Positions 33,914 to 42,975 of a DNA stretch of 62,517 nt are shown here, piece by piece (the first letter of the stretch is position 1; every line of letters starts with the position of its first letter). Both the position numbers and the translations under genes were made by a program. The notes under the pieces were generated by a model. The model was not told the origin of the DNA. It did no database searches and saw only the letters and a program-made list of their open reading frames with translations. Source of the stretch: Verrucomicrobiota bacterium (GTDB lineage Bacteria; Verrucomicrobiota; Verrucomicrobiia; Limisphaerales; JAHDYP01); assembly GCA_023383055.1 (NCBI GenBank), contig JAHDYP010000017.1, positions 870 to 63,386 on the forward strand, read 5' to 3'.

Positions 33914-34317
33914 ACCGGCCGCGGCGCACGAACCTGGTACTGCCCGGCTTGGGCCTGGCGCTGGCAATCTGCGGGGTGGTGATCCTCCATTTCTTCCCAC
34001 CGGAAACCCATGTCTTCTACCCCCGCTGCGCGCTCCACTCGTGGACGGGACTGCACTGTCCCGGTTGCGGTTCATTGCGGGCCGTGAGCGCGCTCACCCA
34101 CGGTGAGGTGCGTCAGGCACTGAGCTCGAACCTGCTGCTCACCCTGTCCATCCCGGTGGTGGCGGGTTTGATGATCCTGCGACGCTGGCGCCACGGCGAT
34201 TGGTCGCTGGGATCGTGGGTTCCCACCTGGAGTTGGTGGGTTGTCCTGGTCGTGGTTCTCGGTTTCGGTCTCATACGGAATCTGCCGGGACCGCCCTTCG
34301 ACTGGCTCCATCCCTGA
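33910..34317 (+). CDS. DUF2752 domain-containing membrane protein
   Basis: A 135-residue membrane protein. The DUF2752 hallmark YPRCALHSWTGLHCPGCGSL followed by RAVSALTHGEVRQAL is at about residues 37-71, flanked by helices (VLPGLGLALAICGVVILHFF before; LLLTLSIPVVAGLMIL and WWVVLVVVLGFGLI after). The GTG at 33910 overlaps the previous stop (GTGA), so the two are translationally coupled. DUF2752 proteins often accompany DUF4190 or TM2-type proteins; function unknown. Confidence 0.88.
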   Translation: MNRPRRTNLVLPGLGLALAICGVVILHFFPPETHVFYPRCALHSWTGLHCPGCGSLRAVSALTHGEVRQALSSNLLLTLSIPVVAGLMILRRWRHGDWSLGSWVPTWSWWVVLVVVLGFGLIRNLPGPPFDWLHP

Positions 34318-34457
34318 CCATCAAAAACCTCAGGTCCACCCCTGACAGGGGCCGGTTTGCCACCGGAATGTTGCGGCGACTCCGGACCGACCGCAGGGTT
34401 CGCGCATAAGCCGGCCAAATCATTCGCCAGGAATGCCCCGGCCAGAACTGTAGACTT

Positions 34458-36194
34458 ATGACCGAGCATAAAGCCCGCTTCTGGCAAAGATTCGCCAGCC
34501 TGACCTTCGGCCTGGTCGTGACCGCGGGGTTCGGCGGTTGCGGCCGCGAGTCGGTCGACCCGGACCAGCGGCAGACCTCTTCCCCTGCCGGCGGAGAACC
34601 GAGCGAGCTGACCTTGACGCCGCCGATCGCCGCGGGAGAGGGCGATTTGTTCGAAGACGTGACCGGCCGGGCGGGGATCGATTTTCGTCACCAGTTTTGC
34701 GACACGCGGATCGCGAACATCATTCAGTCCAACGGTTCGGGAGTGGCGGTTCTCGACTACGACCGCGATGGCTTCGTGGATCTGTATCTGGTCAATGCGG
34801 GACCGCTCGAAGGCGTGACTCACCACCCGCGAGGAACCGTTCGCGAGCCGAACCGCCTCTACCGAAACCGCGGCGACGGGACGTTTGAGGATGTGACCGT
34901 GAAAGCCGGGGTGACCGGGCACAGTTACGGTATCGCGGCAGTGGCGGGAGATTACGACGGCGATGGCTGGGTGGATCTCTATGTGGTCAACGTGGGAGCG
35001 AACATTCTTTATCGGAACAAGGGGGACGGGACCTTTGCGGATGTCGCGTCGAAGGCGGGCGTAGCCGATCGGGGCACCGGGATTGGCGCGGTGTTTCTCG
35101 ACGCGGACCGCGACGGTCACCTGGATCTGTTTGTGGCGAACTACCTGACGTTCGACCCGGACTACAAACTCTATTTCAATCCGGACGGTTACCCGGGGCC
35201 GCTGGCGTATCAGCCCGAATTCAACCTGCTTTACCGCAACAACGGTGACGGGACATTCCGGGACGTCAGCGAGCAGTCGGGCGTCCGGATCGCCGGGCAC
35301 CGGGCGATGTCAGTCTGCGCATTTGATGCGGATGGGGATGGCGACACGGATTTGTATATCTGCAACGACATGACGCCCAACCTCCTGCTGGTCAACGATG
35401 GCACTGGCAGATTCGAGGAGAACGCCCTGAAACGCGGCGTGGCGTTCAACGCGCTGGGTGAAGCCGCCGGTTCGATGACCGCCGCCGTAGGCGACTGCAA
35501 CGGAGATTTGATCCCCGACATCATGGTGTCCCGGCTTGGCTACGGCTCTCTCTACATGGGCGGCAAAACCGGACTGTTCGAGGATCGCATGATCGCCTCC
35601 GGCTTGGGCGGACTCACCGCCCAGTACGTCGGCTGGGGCAATATTTTCATCGATTACGACAACGACGGGCACCTCGACATCTTTGTGGCCAACGGCGACG
35701 CGCATCACCTGGTCGGCTGGGAAAGCCTGCTCCTGCGCAACCAGGGGAATGGAACCTTCGTCGACGACCGGGACGCGGGCGGCCACTATTTCAACGCCAA
35801 GATTCGCGCCCGCGGAACCGCGATGCTCGACTTCGACAACGACGGAGGGATGGACCTCCTGGTTACGGCGATGGGTGACCGCCCTTTCCTGCTGCGCAAC
35901 CGCGGTCAGTATAATCGCCACTGGTTGATGCTCGATCTGGAGGGCACCCGCAGCAACCGCGAAGGTTTTGGGGCGATCATCCACCTCGACGCCGGAGGCC
36001 GGCGTGCCTACGCCGAGGCCCGGTGCCCATCCGGTTTCCTCGGGTCCTCAGATCGCCGCGTTCATTTTGGGCTCGGCCCGAGCCGGGTCGCCGACCGCAT
36101 CGAGATCAAATGGCCGAGCGGGACCGTCCAGGTCCTGGAGCAGGTTGCGGCCGATCAGGTGCTCAAGATCAAGGAACCGTCCAACGCCTCGTGA
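34458..36194 (+). CDS. FG-GAP/ASPIC-UnbV (CRTAC1-like) lipoprotein
   Basis: A 578-residue exported protein with lipobox FGGC (LTFGLVVTAGFGGCG). It carries six or so FG-GAP/VCBS calcium-binding repeats of the type DYDGDGWVDLYVVN and NKGDGTFADVASKAGV. The C-terminal ASPIC/UnbV domain includes WLMLDLEGTRSNREGFGAI and HFGLGPSRVADRIEIKWPSG. Such propellers act as surface or periplasmic binding scaffolds. It begins the seven-gene operon to 44100; its stop overlaps the next start (TGATG). About 140 bases separate it from the DUF2752 gene, enough for a promoter. Confidence 0.9.
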   Translation: MTEHKARFWQRFASLTFGLVVTAGFGGCGRESVDPDQRQTSSPAGGEPSELTLTPPIAAGEGDLFEDVTGRAGIDFRHQFCDTRIANIIQSNGSGVAVLDYDRDGFVDLYLVNAGPLEGVTHHPRGTVREPNRLYRNRGDGTFEDVTVKAGVTGHSYGIAAVAGDYDGDGWVDLYVVNVGANILYRNKGDGTFADVASKAGVADRGTGIGAVFLDADRDGHLDLFVANYLTFDPDYKLYFNPDGYPGPLAYQPEFNLLYRNNGDGTFRDVSEQSGVRIAGHRAMSVCAFDADGDGDTDLYICNDMTPNLLLVNDGTGRFEENALKRGVAFNALGEAAGSMTAAVGDCNGDLIPDIMVSRLGYGSLYMGGKTGLFEDRMIASGLGGLTAQYVGWGNIFIDYDNDGHLDIFVANGDAHHLVGWESLLLRNQGNGTFVDDRDAGGHYFNAKIRARGTAMLDFDNDGGMDLLVTAMGDRPFLLRNRGQYNRHWLMLDLEGTRSNREGFGAIIHLDAGGRRAYAEARCPSGFLGSSDRRVHFGLGPSRVADRIEIKWPSGTVQVLEQVAADQVLKIKEPSNAS

Positions 36195-37750
36195 TGCCCG
36201 CTGTCCATCCTGCCACTGTTCGATCAGCACGCCGCCTTGCCGCGGTCGAACCGTCGCGACGGCGCGCAGGCACGGGCGAGCTCCGCCACATCCCGATCGC
36301 TCTCTGCTCCGCGCTCCTGCTGCTGGCTGTGGGATTGGGAACAGGCTGTCGGCGCGCCACTCCGGAGCAGGTCATGGTCGTGACCCAGATCCCATTGGCT
36401 GTGCGCGATGATTTCAGACCGACCGATCTCCTCGACGATCGTTATCCGCCCGGCAGCAGGGTCGCCCTCGTCCAACCGGGGTCGACGCCATCACGAACGA
36501 GAGTCTTGTCGCCGGCCTTCCACGCGGCAGGCGGCCCGGTGATCGGACCCGAAGGCGACCGGGTGCTGTTTGTCGGCAAACGGACGGCGGCCAGCACCTG
36601 GCAAATCTACGAAAGCCCCCTTACCCGCGGAGTGCCGACGGCCCAAACCGCCCTCCCCCAAGGAGCGATGGATCCCGTTTACCTTACGGACGGACGGTTT
36701 GCCTTCAGTTCACCAGTGCCCAAAACGGGGCAAGCGGCGGCCGGGCGGGATCTGCCGGAGTTGTATGCCCAGCAGCCGGGCGACCGGCAACCGACCCGGC
36801 TGACCTTCGGCCTCGCCGGAGCGACCGAGTCAACCATCCTCGGGGACGGCCGGATCCTTTTCGTCTCCGGAGGATCGCCCCAGGTGCCGGTCACCAATCT
36901 GGCGTTGTTCACCATCAACACGGACGGCACGGAGCTCAGTGCTTTTGCGGCGCAACATGACGGCCAGGCCCGGATCCGACGTCCACGCGAAACTGCCGAT
37001 GGCCGGGTCCTGTTCCTGAGCAGCGCGCTCGAATCCACGAGCACGGACGGCCAACTCGAACACATCTTCACGGCGCGCCCGTTCTCGAGCCGCGCCGCGA
37101 TTCCCGGCACCGCCGGCATGCACATTCGTGCCGCGGAACCGGCCAGCGCCGACCAGGTGTGGGTGACGATGCCCGGGCAGGGCACAGAGGCCACTTACGG
37201 CGTGTATGTGTGGTCGCCGCAGACCACGAACCAGGCGTCCAGCACGCTGATCTTCGACGACCCGCAATGGCACGAGGTGGAGGTGGCGGCGAGGCGGCCG
37301 GGTCCAAAGCCCATGGGCCGACTCTCGACGGTGAATGAAAACATGCCCACGGGCCTGCTGCTCTGTCTGGACGCCAACTACACCGGAACCACCTCGTCAC
37401 AGGAGGGCATGGCCGCCACCCGCGTGCGGTTCCTGCGACCGTCGCCGGAAGGCGCTCTCGAGTGGCTCGGCGAAATACCCCTGCAGGCCGACGGCTCGTT
37501 TCTCGCCGAAGTCCCGGCCAACACTTTGTTGGGCCTGGAGACCCTGGATGACGCGGGACAAGTCGTGAGCCGCCTGCCTCCCGCCTTCTGGGTTCGTCCC
37601 GGTGAAAACCGGTCGTGCGTGGGTTGTCACGAGCCGCATAGTACCTGTCCGGAAAACCGCCGCCCCCTGGCCGTGCGACATCCGCCAGCCAGGTTGGAAC
37701 TTATCCAGCAGGGGCTCGCCCAACAGCCCTCACCCTCACCTGCCCAATGA
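36194..37750 (+). CDS. HzsA-like mono-haem c-type cytochrome lipoprotein
   Basis: A 518-residue exported protein. The signal ends in LLLAVGLGTGC (lipobox). A TolB-like propeller (GPEGDRVLFVGKRTA, QIYESPLTRG, DGRILFVSGG) leads to a C-terminal module with LSTVNENMPTGLLLCLDANY, GEIPLQADGSFLAEVPANTL and one haem site SCVGCHEPH (Cys475, Cys478, His479). This module resembles the middle domain of the hydrazine synthase alpha subunit, found in many PVC proteins not involved in anammox. Start at ATG 36194, overlapping the previous stop. Its end overlaps the next start by four bases. Probably an electron-transfer partner. Confidence 0.85.
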   Translation: MPAVHPATVRSARRLAAVEPSRRRAGTGELRHIPIALCSALLLLAVGLGTGCRRATPEQVMVVTQIPLAVRDDFRPTDLLDDRYPPGSRVALVQPGSTPSRTRVLSPAFHAAGGPVIGPEGDRVLFVGKRTAASTWQIYESPLTRGVPTAQTALPQGAMDPVYLTDGRFAFSSPVPKTGQAAAGRDLPELYAQQPGDRQPTRLTFGLAGATESTILGDGRILFVSGGSPQVPVTNLALFTINTDGTELSAFAAQHDGQARIRRPRETADGRVLFLSSALESTSTDGQLEHIFTARPFSSRAAIPGTAGMHIRAAEPASADQVWVTMPGQGTEATYGVYVWSPQTTNQASSTLIFDDPQWHEVEVAARRPGPKPMGRLSTVNENMPTGLLLCLDANYTGTTSSQEGMAATRVRFLRPSPEGALEWLGEIPLQADGSFLAEVPANTLLGLETLDDAGQVVSRLPPAFWVRPGENRSCVGCHEPHSTCPENRRPLAVRHPPARLELIQQGLAQQPSPSPAQ

Positions 37751-39792
37751 AAACCCGTGGCATGATCATTCTCTCGGTGGCGGTGGTCATCGGCCTGGGC
37801 GGACTGCTGGCCAGTCTCAACCTGAATACCACCAAAAGGCAGAGTCTTCGCATCTTCGTCCACGACCGGAAACAGGCACTCGGTTTGAATCCCGGCCAGC
37901 GCGATCTCGAGCACATGCGCATAATGACCGGGCTCAAGGACGTCTCGAACGTGAGCTGCCGCCACTGTCACGGCATCGAGCTCGAGCATATGCGCTGGAA
38001 CAAACCCCGCCGACGTCATCCCACCCCGGAAGGGATGGTCCATTCCCCTGACGGCGGCGGGTTGTTCGTGGCTCTGGCGGATCAGAACCAGGTCGTCGAA
38101 ATCGACACCGCCACCCGCGCGATCAAACGACGGGCTACGGTCCCCGGGAAGCCGATCGGCCTGGCGATCGCCCCTGCCGGTGATCGGCTATTTGTCACCT
38201 GTCGCGAGGCCGACACCGTGGTGGCGTTGAACACCGCCCGATTCGAGGTCATCGGCACCGCCGCCGTCGGCATCAGCCCTGTGGGCGTCGGCTTTGCCCA
38301 GACGCCCAATGGAGATCGCCTGATTGTGGCCAACACCGGATCCGGAGACGCGTCGGTGATCGATGCCTCTTCCATGACGGAACTGGCCCGGGTCAATACC
38401 GGTCGGGAACCTTACGGCGTCCAAACCTCCGCCGACGGCCGCCTTGCCTTCGTGGCCAGTCGCCTCGCCGAGATGCCCCATGCCGACCAGGCTCCCGCCG
38501 CCGAACTGACCGTGATCGACACGGTTCGCACCCGCGCCGTCAAAAGGTACCCGCTCGAATCCGCTCATCTCTCGGAATCCATCGCCCTCGATGCCAACCG
38601 CGGTTGGGCGCTCACGCCCATGGTCCGGGTGCGAAACCTCATTCCGATCACGCAAGTGGCCCGCGGCTGGGTCATGTCGAGCGGCATCGCCTTCGCCCGG
38701 TTGGACGGGTCCGAGGTCGTTCAGATGCCGTTGGACGAGGCCAACGCCTATTTTGCCGACCCGGCCGATCTGGTGCTGCATCCGCGGGGTCACCGGGCCT
38801 ACATCACGTCCGGCGGCGGCGATGTGGTCACCGTGCTCGACCTGGACCGCATGTTCGAGTGGCTGGAAGAGGCCAGTCCCGCCGCCCGCCAGCGCGCGAT
38901 TCATGACCTCGAACTGGCTCACGACTACGTGGTGGCTCGCATCCCGACCCGGCGTAATCCCAGCCGACTGGCGCTCAGCCCGGACGGCAACACGCTCTAT
39001 GTGGCGGAGCGCCTCGAGGATTCGATCCTCCTGATCGACACGCGGACACTGGAAACGCTGGGGCGGATCGAGTTGGGCGACGGCGGCGCCGACGATCCGA
39101 TCCGCCGCGGCGAGCGCATCTTCACCACCGCCGCCAAGACTTTCCAGAGCCAGTTCTCCTGTCGTTCGTGCCATCCGGATGGCCATGTGGACGGCCTGAC
39201 CTACGACTTCGACGGCGATGGCATCGGCGACAACATGCTCGACAACCGCAGCCTGCAGGGACTCGCCGGCACCTGGCCCTTCAAGTGGAATGGCCAAAAC
39301 CCCAGCCTCGCCGTCCAGTGCGGCCCGCGCTTTGCCAAAGTCCTGATGCGCACCGACCCTTTCTCGGACGATGAACTGAAGGACCTCGTGGCCTTCATCG
39401 AATCGTTGCCCCCCGCCCGGTCAAGGTCGGCGCACCTGACTGAATTGACCCCGGCCGAGCGTCGCGGACGCGACATTTTCTTCGCGACTCACACCCCGGA
39501 CGGTGAGGGCATCCCGCGCGACCGGCAGTGCCACCATTGCCATGCCCCGCCCCTTTACACCAGCCGCATGAAAACCGACGTCGGCACCCGGGGACCCACC
39601 TCGCTCATCGACGAATTCGACACGCCGCATCTGCTCGGCATCGGCGCCTCGGCTCCCTACCTCCATGACGGCCGGGCGCGGACCCTCGAAGAACTGTGGA
39701 CCCTCTATCAGACCAACGATCTCCACGGCGTCAGCAGCTACATGAACAAACATCAGCTCAACGACCTCATCGAGTTCCTGAAAACCCTCTGA
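37747..39792 (+). CDS. three-haem YVTN-propeller cytochrome (peroxidase-like)
   Basis: A 681-residue protein anchored or exported by residues 5-24 (GMIILSVAVVIGLGGLLASL). It has CxxCH sites at 71-75 (CRHCH), 472-476 (CRSCH) and 595-599 (CHHCH). Between the first and second lies a YVTN-type propeller (GRLAFVASRL, LALSPDGNTLYVAERLEDSI). The C-terminal part resembles di-haem cytochrome c peroxidase/MauG proteins (GERIFTTAAKTFQSQFSCRS; TPHLLGIGASAPYLHDGRAR, TLEELW). It could oxidise a bound metabolite or pass electrons on from the HzsA-like protein. Confidence 0.85.
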   Translation: MKTRGMIILSVAVVIGLGGLLASLNLNTTKRQSLRIFVHDRKQALGLNPGQRDLEHMRIMTGLKDVSNVSCRHCHGIELEHMRWNKPRRRHPTPEGMVHSPDGGGLFVALADQNQVVEIDTATRAIKRRATVPGKPIGLAIAPAGDRLFVTCREADTVVALNTARFEVIGTAAVGISPVGVGFAQTPNGDRLIVANTGSGDASVIDASSMTELARVNTGREPYGVQTSADGRLAFVASRLAEMPHADQAPAAELTVIDTVRTRAVKRYPLESAHLSESIALDANRGWALTPMVRVRNLIPITQVARGWVMSSGIAFARLDGSEVVQMPLDEANAYFADPADLVLHPRGHRAYITSGGGDVVTVLDLDRMFEWLEEASPAARQRAIHDLELAHDYVVARIPTRRNPSRLALSPDGNTLYVAERLEDSILLIDTRTLETLGRIELGDGGADDPIRRGERIFTTAAKTFQSQFSCRSCHPDGHVDGLTYDFDGDGIGDNMLDNRSLQGLAGTWPFKWNGQNPSLAVQCGPRFAKVLMRTDPFSDDELKDLVAFIESLPPARSRSAHLTELTPAERRGRDIFFATHTPDGEGIPRDRQCHHCHAPPLYTSRMKTDVGTRGPTSLIDEFDTPHLLGIGASAPYLHDGRARTLEELWTLYQTNDLHGVSSYMNKHQLNDLIEFLKTL

Positions 39793-39811
39793 CTCTGCCG
39801 TTGAACCAACC

Positions 39812-40972
39812 ATGAACACGCATCCATCCCGCCCGCCCCTTCCATCGCGCGGACTCGCCCTCGCCCTGATCCTCCTGGCGGGAGCACCCACTCAAGCCGC
39901 CGCGGAACCGGCACCCGACCTGCCCTTCCCCGTGATCGAACGCTTCGAGAACTTCGGTCCGGACCACGGCATCCCCGCCAGTAAAGTGCACGCCGTGCTT
40001 AAAACCACCGACGCCGAGCTCTGGATCGGAACCTGGGACGGCCTTTGCCGCCGCGAACCCAGCGGCAACTTCCGCCGCTTCGGACCCGAACACGGGCTCA
40101 GCCACAAAATGGTCCTCTGCCTGGCCGAGGACCAACAGACCGGCGACCTCTGGGTCGGCACCATGCGCGGACTCAACCGCGTCAGCGCCGGCCGGATCAC
40201 CGCTTATACCCAGACCGACAGCGGCCTGCCCAACAACGTGATCTACGGCGTGGCCGTGTCCGGTGACCGCGTCTGGGTCGCCACCGCCGCCGGCGCCGGA
40301 GAACTGCAGCTCAAAACCGGCACCTGGAAAATCTACGATCATAACAACTCGCTGATGCACGAGCCGTGGTGCTACGCCGTGACCGAGGCCGGCGACAAAA
40401 TCATGATCGGCGTGTGGGGCGGCGGCATTGTCGAGCACGATCCCAGGCTCGGCTCATTCAAGGAACACCGGGACCCGGACCGCGATTTTCACTTCGACCT
40501 CGTCCCCGACGATGGCCCGATCAACGACATCACCTCCTGGCTCGCCTGGGAAAACGGCGTGCTCTGGCAGTGCACCTACTTCGGCATGTCTCGCTACGAC
40601 GGCCGCAACTGGAAGACCTGGGTGGAAGGCAAATCGCCCCTGCTCTCGAACTTCACCCAGTTCGTCTGGGCCCACCGAGGTGTCGCCTGGATCGGCATGG
40701 ATCGCGGACTCTCGGTGACCGATGGCATCACCTGGGTCAATTACCTGGTTGACGACAACGACCAAGGCATCCAGCAAATCCATCGTCCCAATCAACCGGT
40801 CGAAATCAAACCCATGCCAACCGCGCTTGCCAACCAGTTCGTGCTCGGCCTCCAGGTGGATGACGAGGAGGCCTGGATCGCGACCTCGAAGGGACTCAGC
40901 CGCGGCATCCTGGCCGCCCCGACCAAACTCACCCGCCTCTCCGAGGCAACCCCGGATCAACGGAACCAGTAG
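39812..40972 (+). CDS. two-component-regulator-type propeller protein, secreted
   Basis: A 386-residue protein with signal peptide (ALALILLAGAPTQAAAE). Repeated blades have the pattern LWIGTWDGLCRREPSGNFRR, FGPEHGLSHKMV and DLWVGTMRGLNRV, as in the sensor propellers of hybrid two-component systems. The Y_Y_Y, kinase and regulator domains are absent, so this is a stand-alone propeller that may bind the same ligand as its neighbours. It lies 19 bases after the cytochrome gene and 10 bases before the RidA-like gene. Confidence 0.8.
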   Translation: MNTHPSRPPLPSRGLALALILLAGAPTQAAAEPAPDLPFPVIERFENFGPDHGIPASKVHAVLKTTDAELWIGTWDGLCRREPSGNFRRFGPEHGLSHKMVLCLAEDQQTGDLWVGTMRGLNRVSAGRITAYTQTDSGLPNNVIYGVAVSGDRVWVATAAGAGELQLKTGTWKIYDHNNSLMHEPWCYAVTEAGDKIMIGVWGGGIVEHDPRLGSFKEHRDPDRDFHFDLVPDDGPINDITSWLAWENGVLWQCTYFGMSRYDGRNWKTWVEGKSPLLSNFTQFVWAHRGVAWIGMDRGLSVTDGITWVNYLVDDNDQGIQQIHRPNQPVEIKPMPTALANQFVLGLQVDDEEAWIATSKGLSRGILAAPTKLTRLSEATPDQRNQ

Positions 40973-40982
40973 CACCCATACC

Positions 40983-41567
40983 ATGAAACCCAACACCACC
41001 AACCTCGAAACCGAGCTCGATCGCAACACCCCCTACTCGGAGGGCGAGAAAGCCGAACGCCGCGCCCTGGGCCTGCCCCCTTGCGAAGCCGCGCCGTCCA
41101 ACATTCTCAAAGCCGCGCCGGAATATCGCGCTGTCGTCAGCAAAAAGGCGATCATGGCACCCGACGTCCTGAACGAAGCCCCGGAGTACGGCAGCGCGTT
41201 CACCCGCGGCTTGCGCGTCGATCTCCCGGGCGGCGTCACCCAACTGCTCATCAGCGGCACCGCGAGCGTGGGCGACAACGGCGAGACCCTTTACCCCGGA
41301 GACTTTCGCGCCCAGCTCTGGCGGACCTACCACAATATCACCCGGCTGCTCGAGAGCGAAGGCGCCACCTGGCACGACATCGTCCGCACCACCTGCTACA
41401 TCCGCGATATCGAACGCGACTACGCCGCCTTCAATGAGGTCCGCAACGAGTTCTTCCGCGCCCTGGGACTCGACCCGTTTCCCGCCAGCACGGGCATCCA
41501 GGCCCGCATCTGCCGGAGCGATCTCCTGATCGAAATCGAGGCGCTGGCCATCCTCATCCGCGAATAA
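40983..41567 (+). CDS. RidA-family protein with N-terminal extension
   Basis: A 194-residue protein. The RidA/YjgF fold occupies about residues 70-194: LLISGTASVGDNGETLYPGD, TYHNITRLLESEGATWHDIV, TTCYIRDIERDYAAFNEVRN, FPASTGIQARICRSDLLIEI. RidA proteins hydrolyse reactive enamines and imines. This one has about 65 extra N-terminal residues and no signal peptide, so it should be cytoplasmic although its neighbours are exported. Start at ATG 40983; longer in-frame ORF sequence upstream lies within the preceding gene. The substrate-binding Arg is probably in QARICRSD. Confidence 0.85.
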   Translation: MKPNTTNLETELDRNTPYSEGEKAERRALGLPPCEAAPSNILKAAPEYRAVVSKKAIMAPDVLNEAPEYGSAFTRGLRVDLPGGVTQLLISGTASVGDNGETLYPGDFRAQLWRTYHNITRLLESEGATWHDIVRTTCYIRDIERDYAAFNEVRNEFFRALGLDPFPASTGIQARICRSDLLIEIEALAILIRE

Positions 41568-41577
41568 GGATTCCGCC

Positions 41578-42948
41578 ATGCGACGCGCAAGCCTGATGCT
41601 CCTCGGTTGGCTCTGTGGCACCCTGGTTGCCTGGGGCGCCTACCTCGAACGCCAGCCTTCCGCCGGCGTCGCCCCCGACGAACGCACCCTGCCCCCCGGC
41701 GCCCAACCGGCTGCCGCCAGCCCCGCGGATTTCGCCTACCCCTACTACGGGAATACGCCTCCGGAAATGATCCCTTTCCGCGAGATCGAACCGCACGCCC
41801 GTTATTGGATCGAGCGCCTCCCCTTCCGTGGCCCCGGCCACGATTACCCCGATCCGCCGGATCTCAAATCTCTCCGCGTGGGACTGCTCAGCCCCGCCGC
41901 CTACGGCCCGGAAGGCGCCCGCGGCCAGCGCACCCGCCATGGCGTGCTACTGGCCTTCGAGGAGGCCAACGCCCGTCGCGGCCCCGGCCAACTGCCCTTC
42001 GAATTGGTGGAACGTGAGGATTCCCCGCTCTGGGGCAGCGCCGCCAATATCGCCGTCGAGTTCGCCGACGAACAGGTGCTCGGTTTCCTCGGCACCATCG
42101 ATGGCGATGCCACCCACGTCGCCCTGCGGGTCGCCCTCAAGATTGAGACTTACATGATCAACACCTCCGACCCCGATCCGACCCTGACCGAGACTCAGAT
42201 TCCGTGGTTGACCCGGGTCTTTCCGGACGACCGCCAGCAAGGATTCCGGCTCGCGGATCTGGTCGTCCGCCAGCACCAATGCCAGCGCATCGTGGTCTTC
42301 CGCGAAAGCAGCCGTCCCGGCCGGGTCGGCGTCATGCATTTCGTCAATTACATCCGCCGCCTCGGCGTTCCTCCAGTCCAACACCTCTTCTTCAAGCCGG
42401 GCGACCAGCAGATCTCAACCCAGCTCGAAGCCATCAAAGCCGCCAACCCCGATGCCGTTCTCTTCTACGGCCAACCGGAGGATGTCGGCCGGTTCGCCGC
42501 CCAGTTCCGCGCCGCCGGCATCACCGCGCGCTTCTTCGGCTTCGACCGTCTCATGGAAGAGGGCTTCCAAACCCACGCCGGCCCGGCCGCCGAAGGCACC
42601 ACCATCACCTATTTCTTCGACCTGAACCGCACCGACCCGCCCTGGGTCGACTTTACCGCGCGGTTCGAGAAACGGTTTGGCGTTAAACCGGACATCTATG
42701 CCGCCTACGGCTATGATGGCGCCAACCTCATGATGGAAGCCATCGATCACGCCGGCCCCAACCGCTTTCGCATCCGCGATTACCTCGCCAACCTCGACGA
42801 ATGGTCCGGTGTCACCGGCCCCATGAAGTTCGACGGACGCTGGGATAATATCGCCCCCTTCGCCATCGCCAAGTTCCGGGAGGGCCAGTGGCATTTCGAG
42901 CCACCCTCAGCTCAACCCCATTCCACGGGTCCACTCAGCCGGAACTGA
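41578..42948 (+). CDS. periplasmic branched-chain-type ligand-binding protein 1
   Basis: A 456-residue exported protein (MRRASLMLLGWLCGTLVAWG signal). Residues about 100-440 fit the Peripla_BP_6 (LivK-like) fold: RVGLLSPAAYGPEGARGQRT, HGVLLAFEEANARRGPGQL, EQVLGFLGTIDGDATHVALR and AAYGYDGANLMMEAIDHAG. No permease or ATPase gene accompanies it. Together with the propellers and cytochromes this resembles the accessory binding proteins of PQQ-dependent alcohol dehydrogenase clusters. The first about 80 residues after the signal are additional. Confidence 0.85.
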   Translation: MRRASLMLLGWLCGTLVAWGAYLERQPSAGVAPDERTLPPGAQPAAASPADFAYPYYGNTPPEMIPFREIEPHARYWIERLPFRGPGHDYPDPPDLKSLRVGLLSPAAYGPEGARGQRTRHGVLLAFEEANARRGPGQLPFELVEREDSPLWGSAANIAVEFADEQVLGFLGTIDGDATHVALRVALKIETYMINTSDPDPTLTETQIPWLTRVFPDDRQQGFRLADLVVRQHQCQRIVVFRESSRPGRVGVMHFVNYIRRLGVPPVQHLFFKPGDQQISTQLEAIKAANPDAVLFYGQPEDVGRFAAQFRAAGITARFFGFDRLMEEGFQTHAGPAAEGTTITYFFDLNRTDPPWVDFTARFEKRFGVKPDIYAAYGYDGANLMMEAIDHAGPNRFRIRDYLANLDEWSGVTGPMKFDGRWDNIAPFAIAKFREGQWHFEPPSAQPHSTGPLSRN

Positions 42949-42975
42949 CCCTTGCATCCGCCCGCAGCTCCCGGA

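Noticed and set aside
36194..37750. Hydrazine synthase, hence anammox metabolism
   Set aside because: Only the middle-domain type and one haem are present, no HzsB/HzsC genes; HzsA-like proteins are widespread in PVC bacteria.
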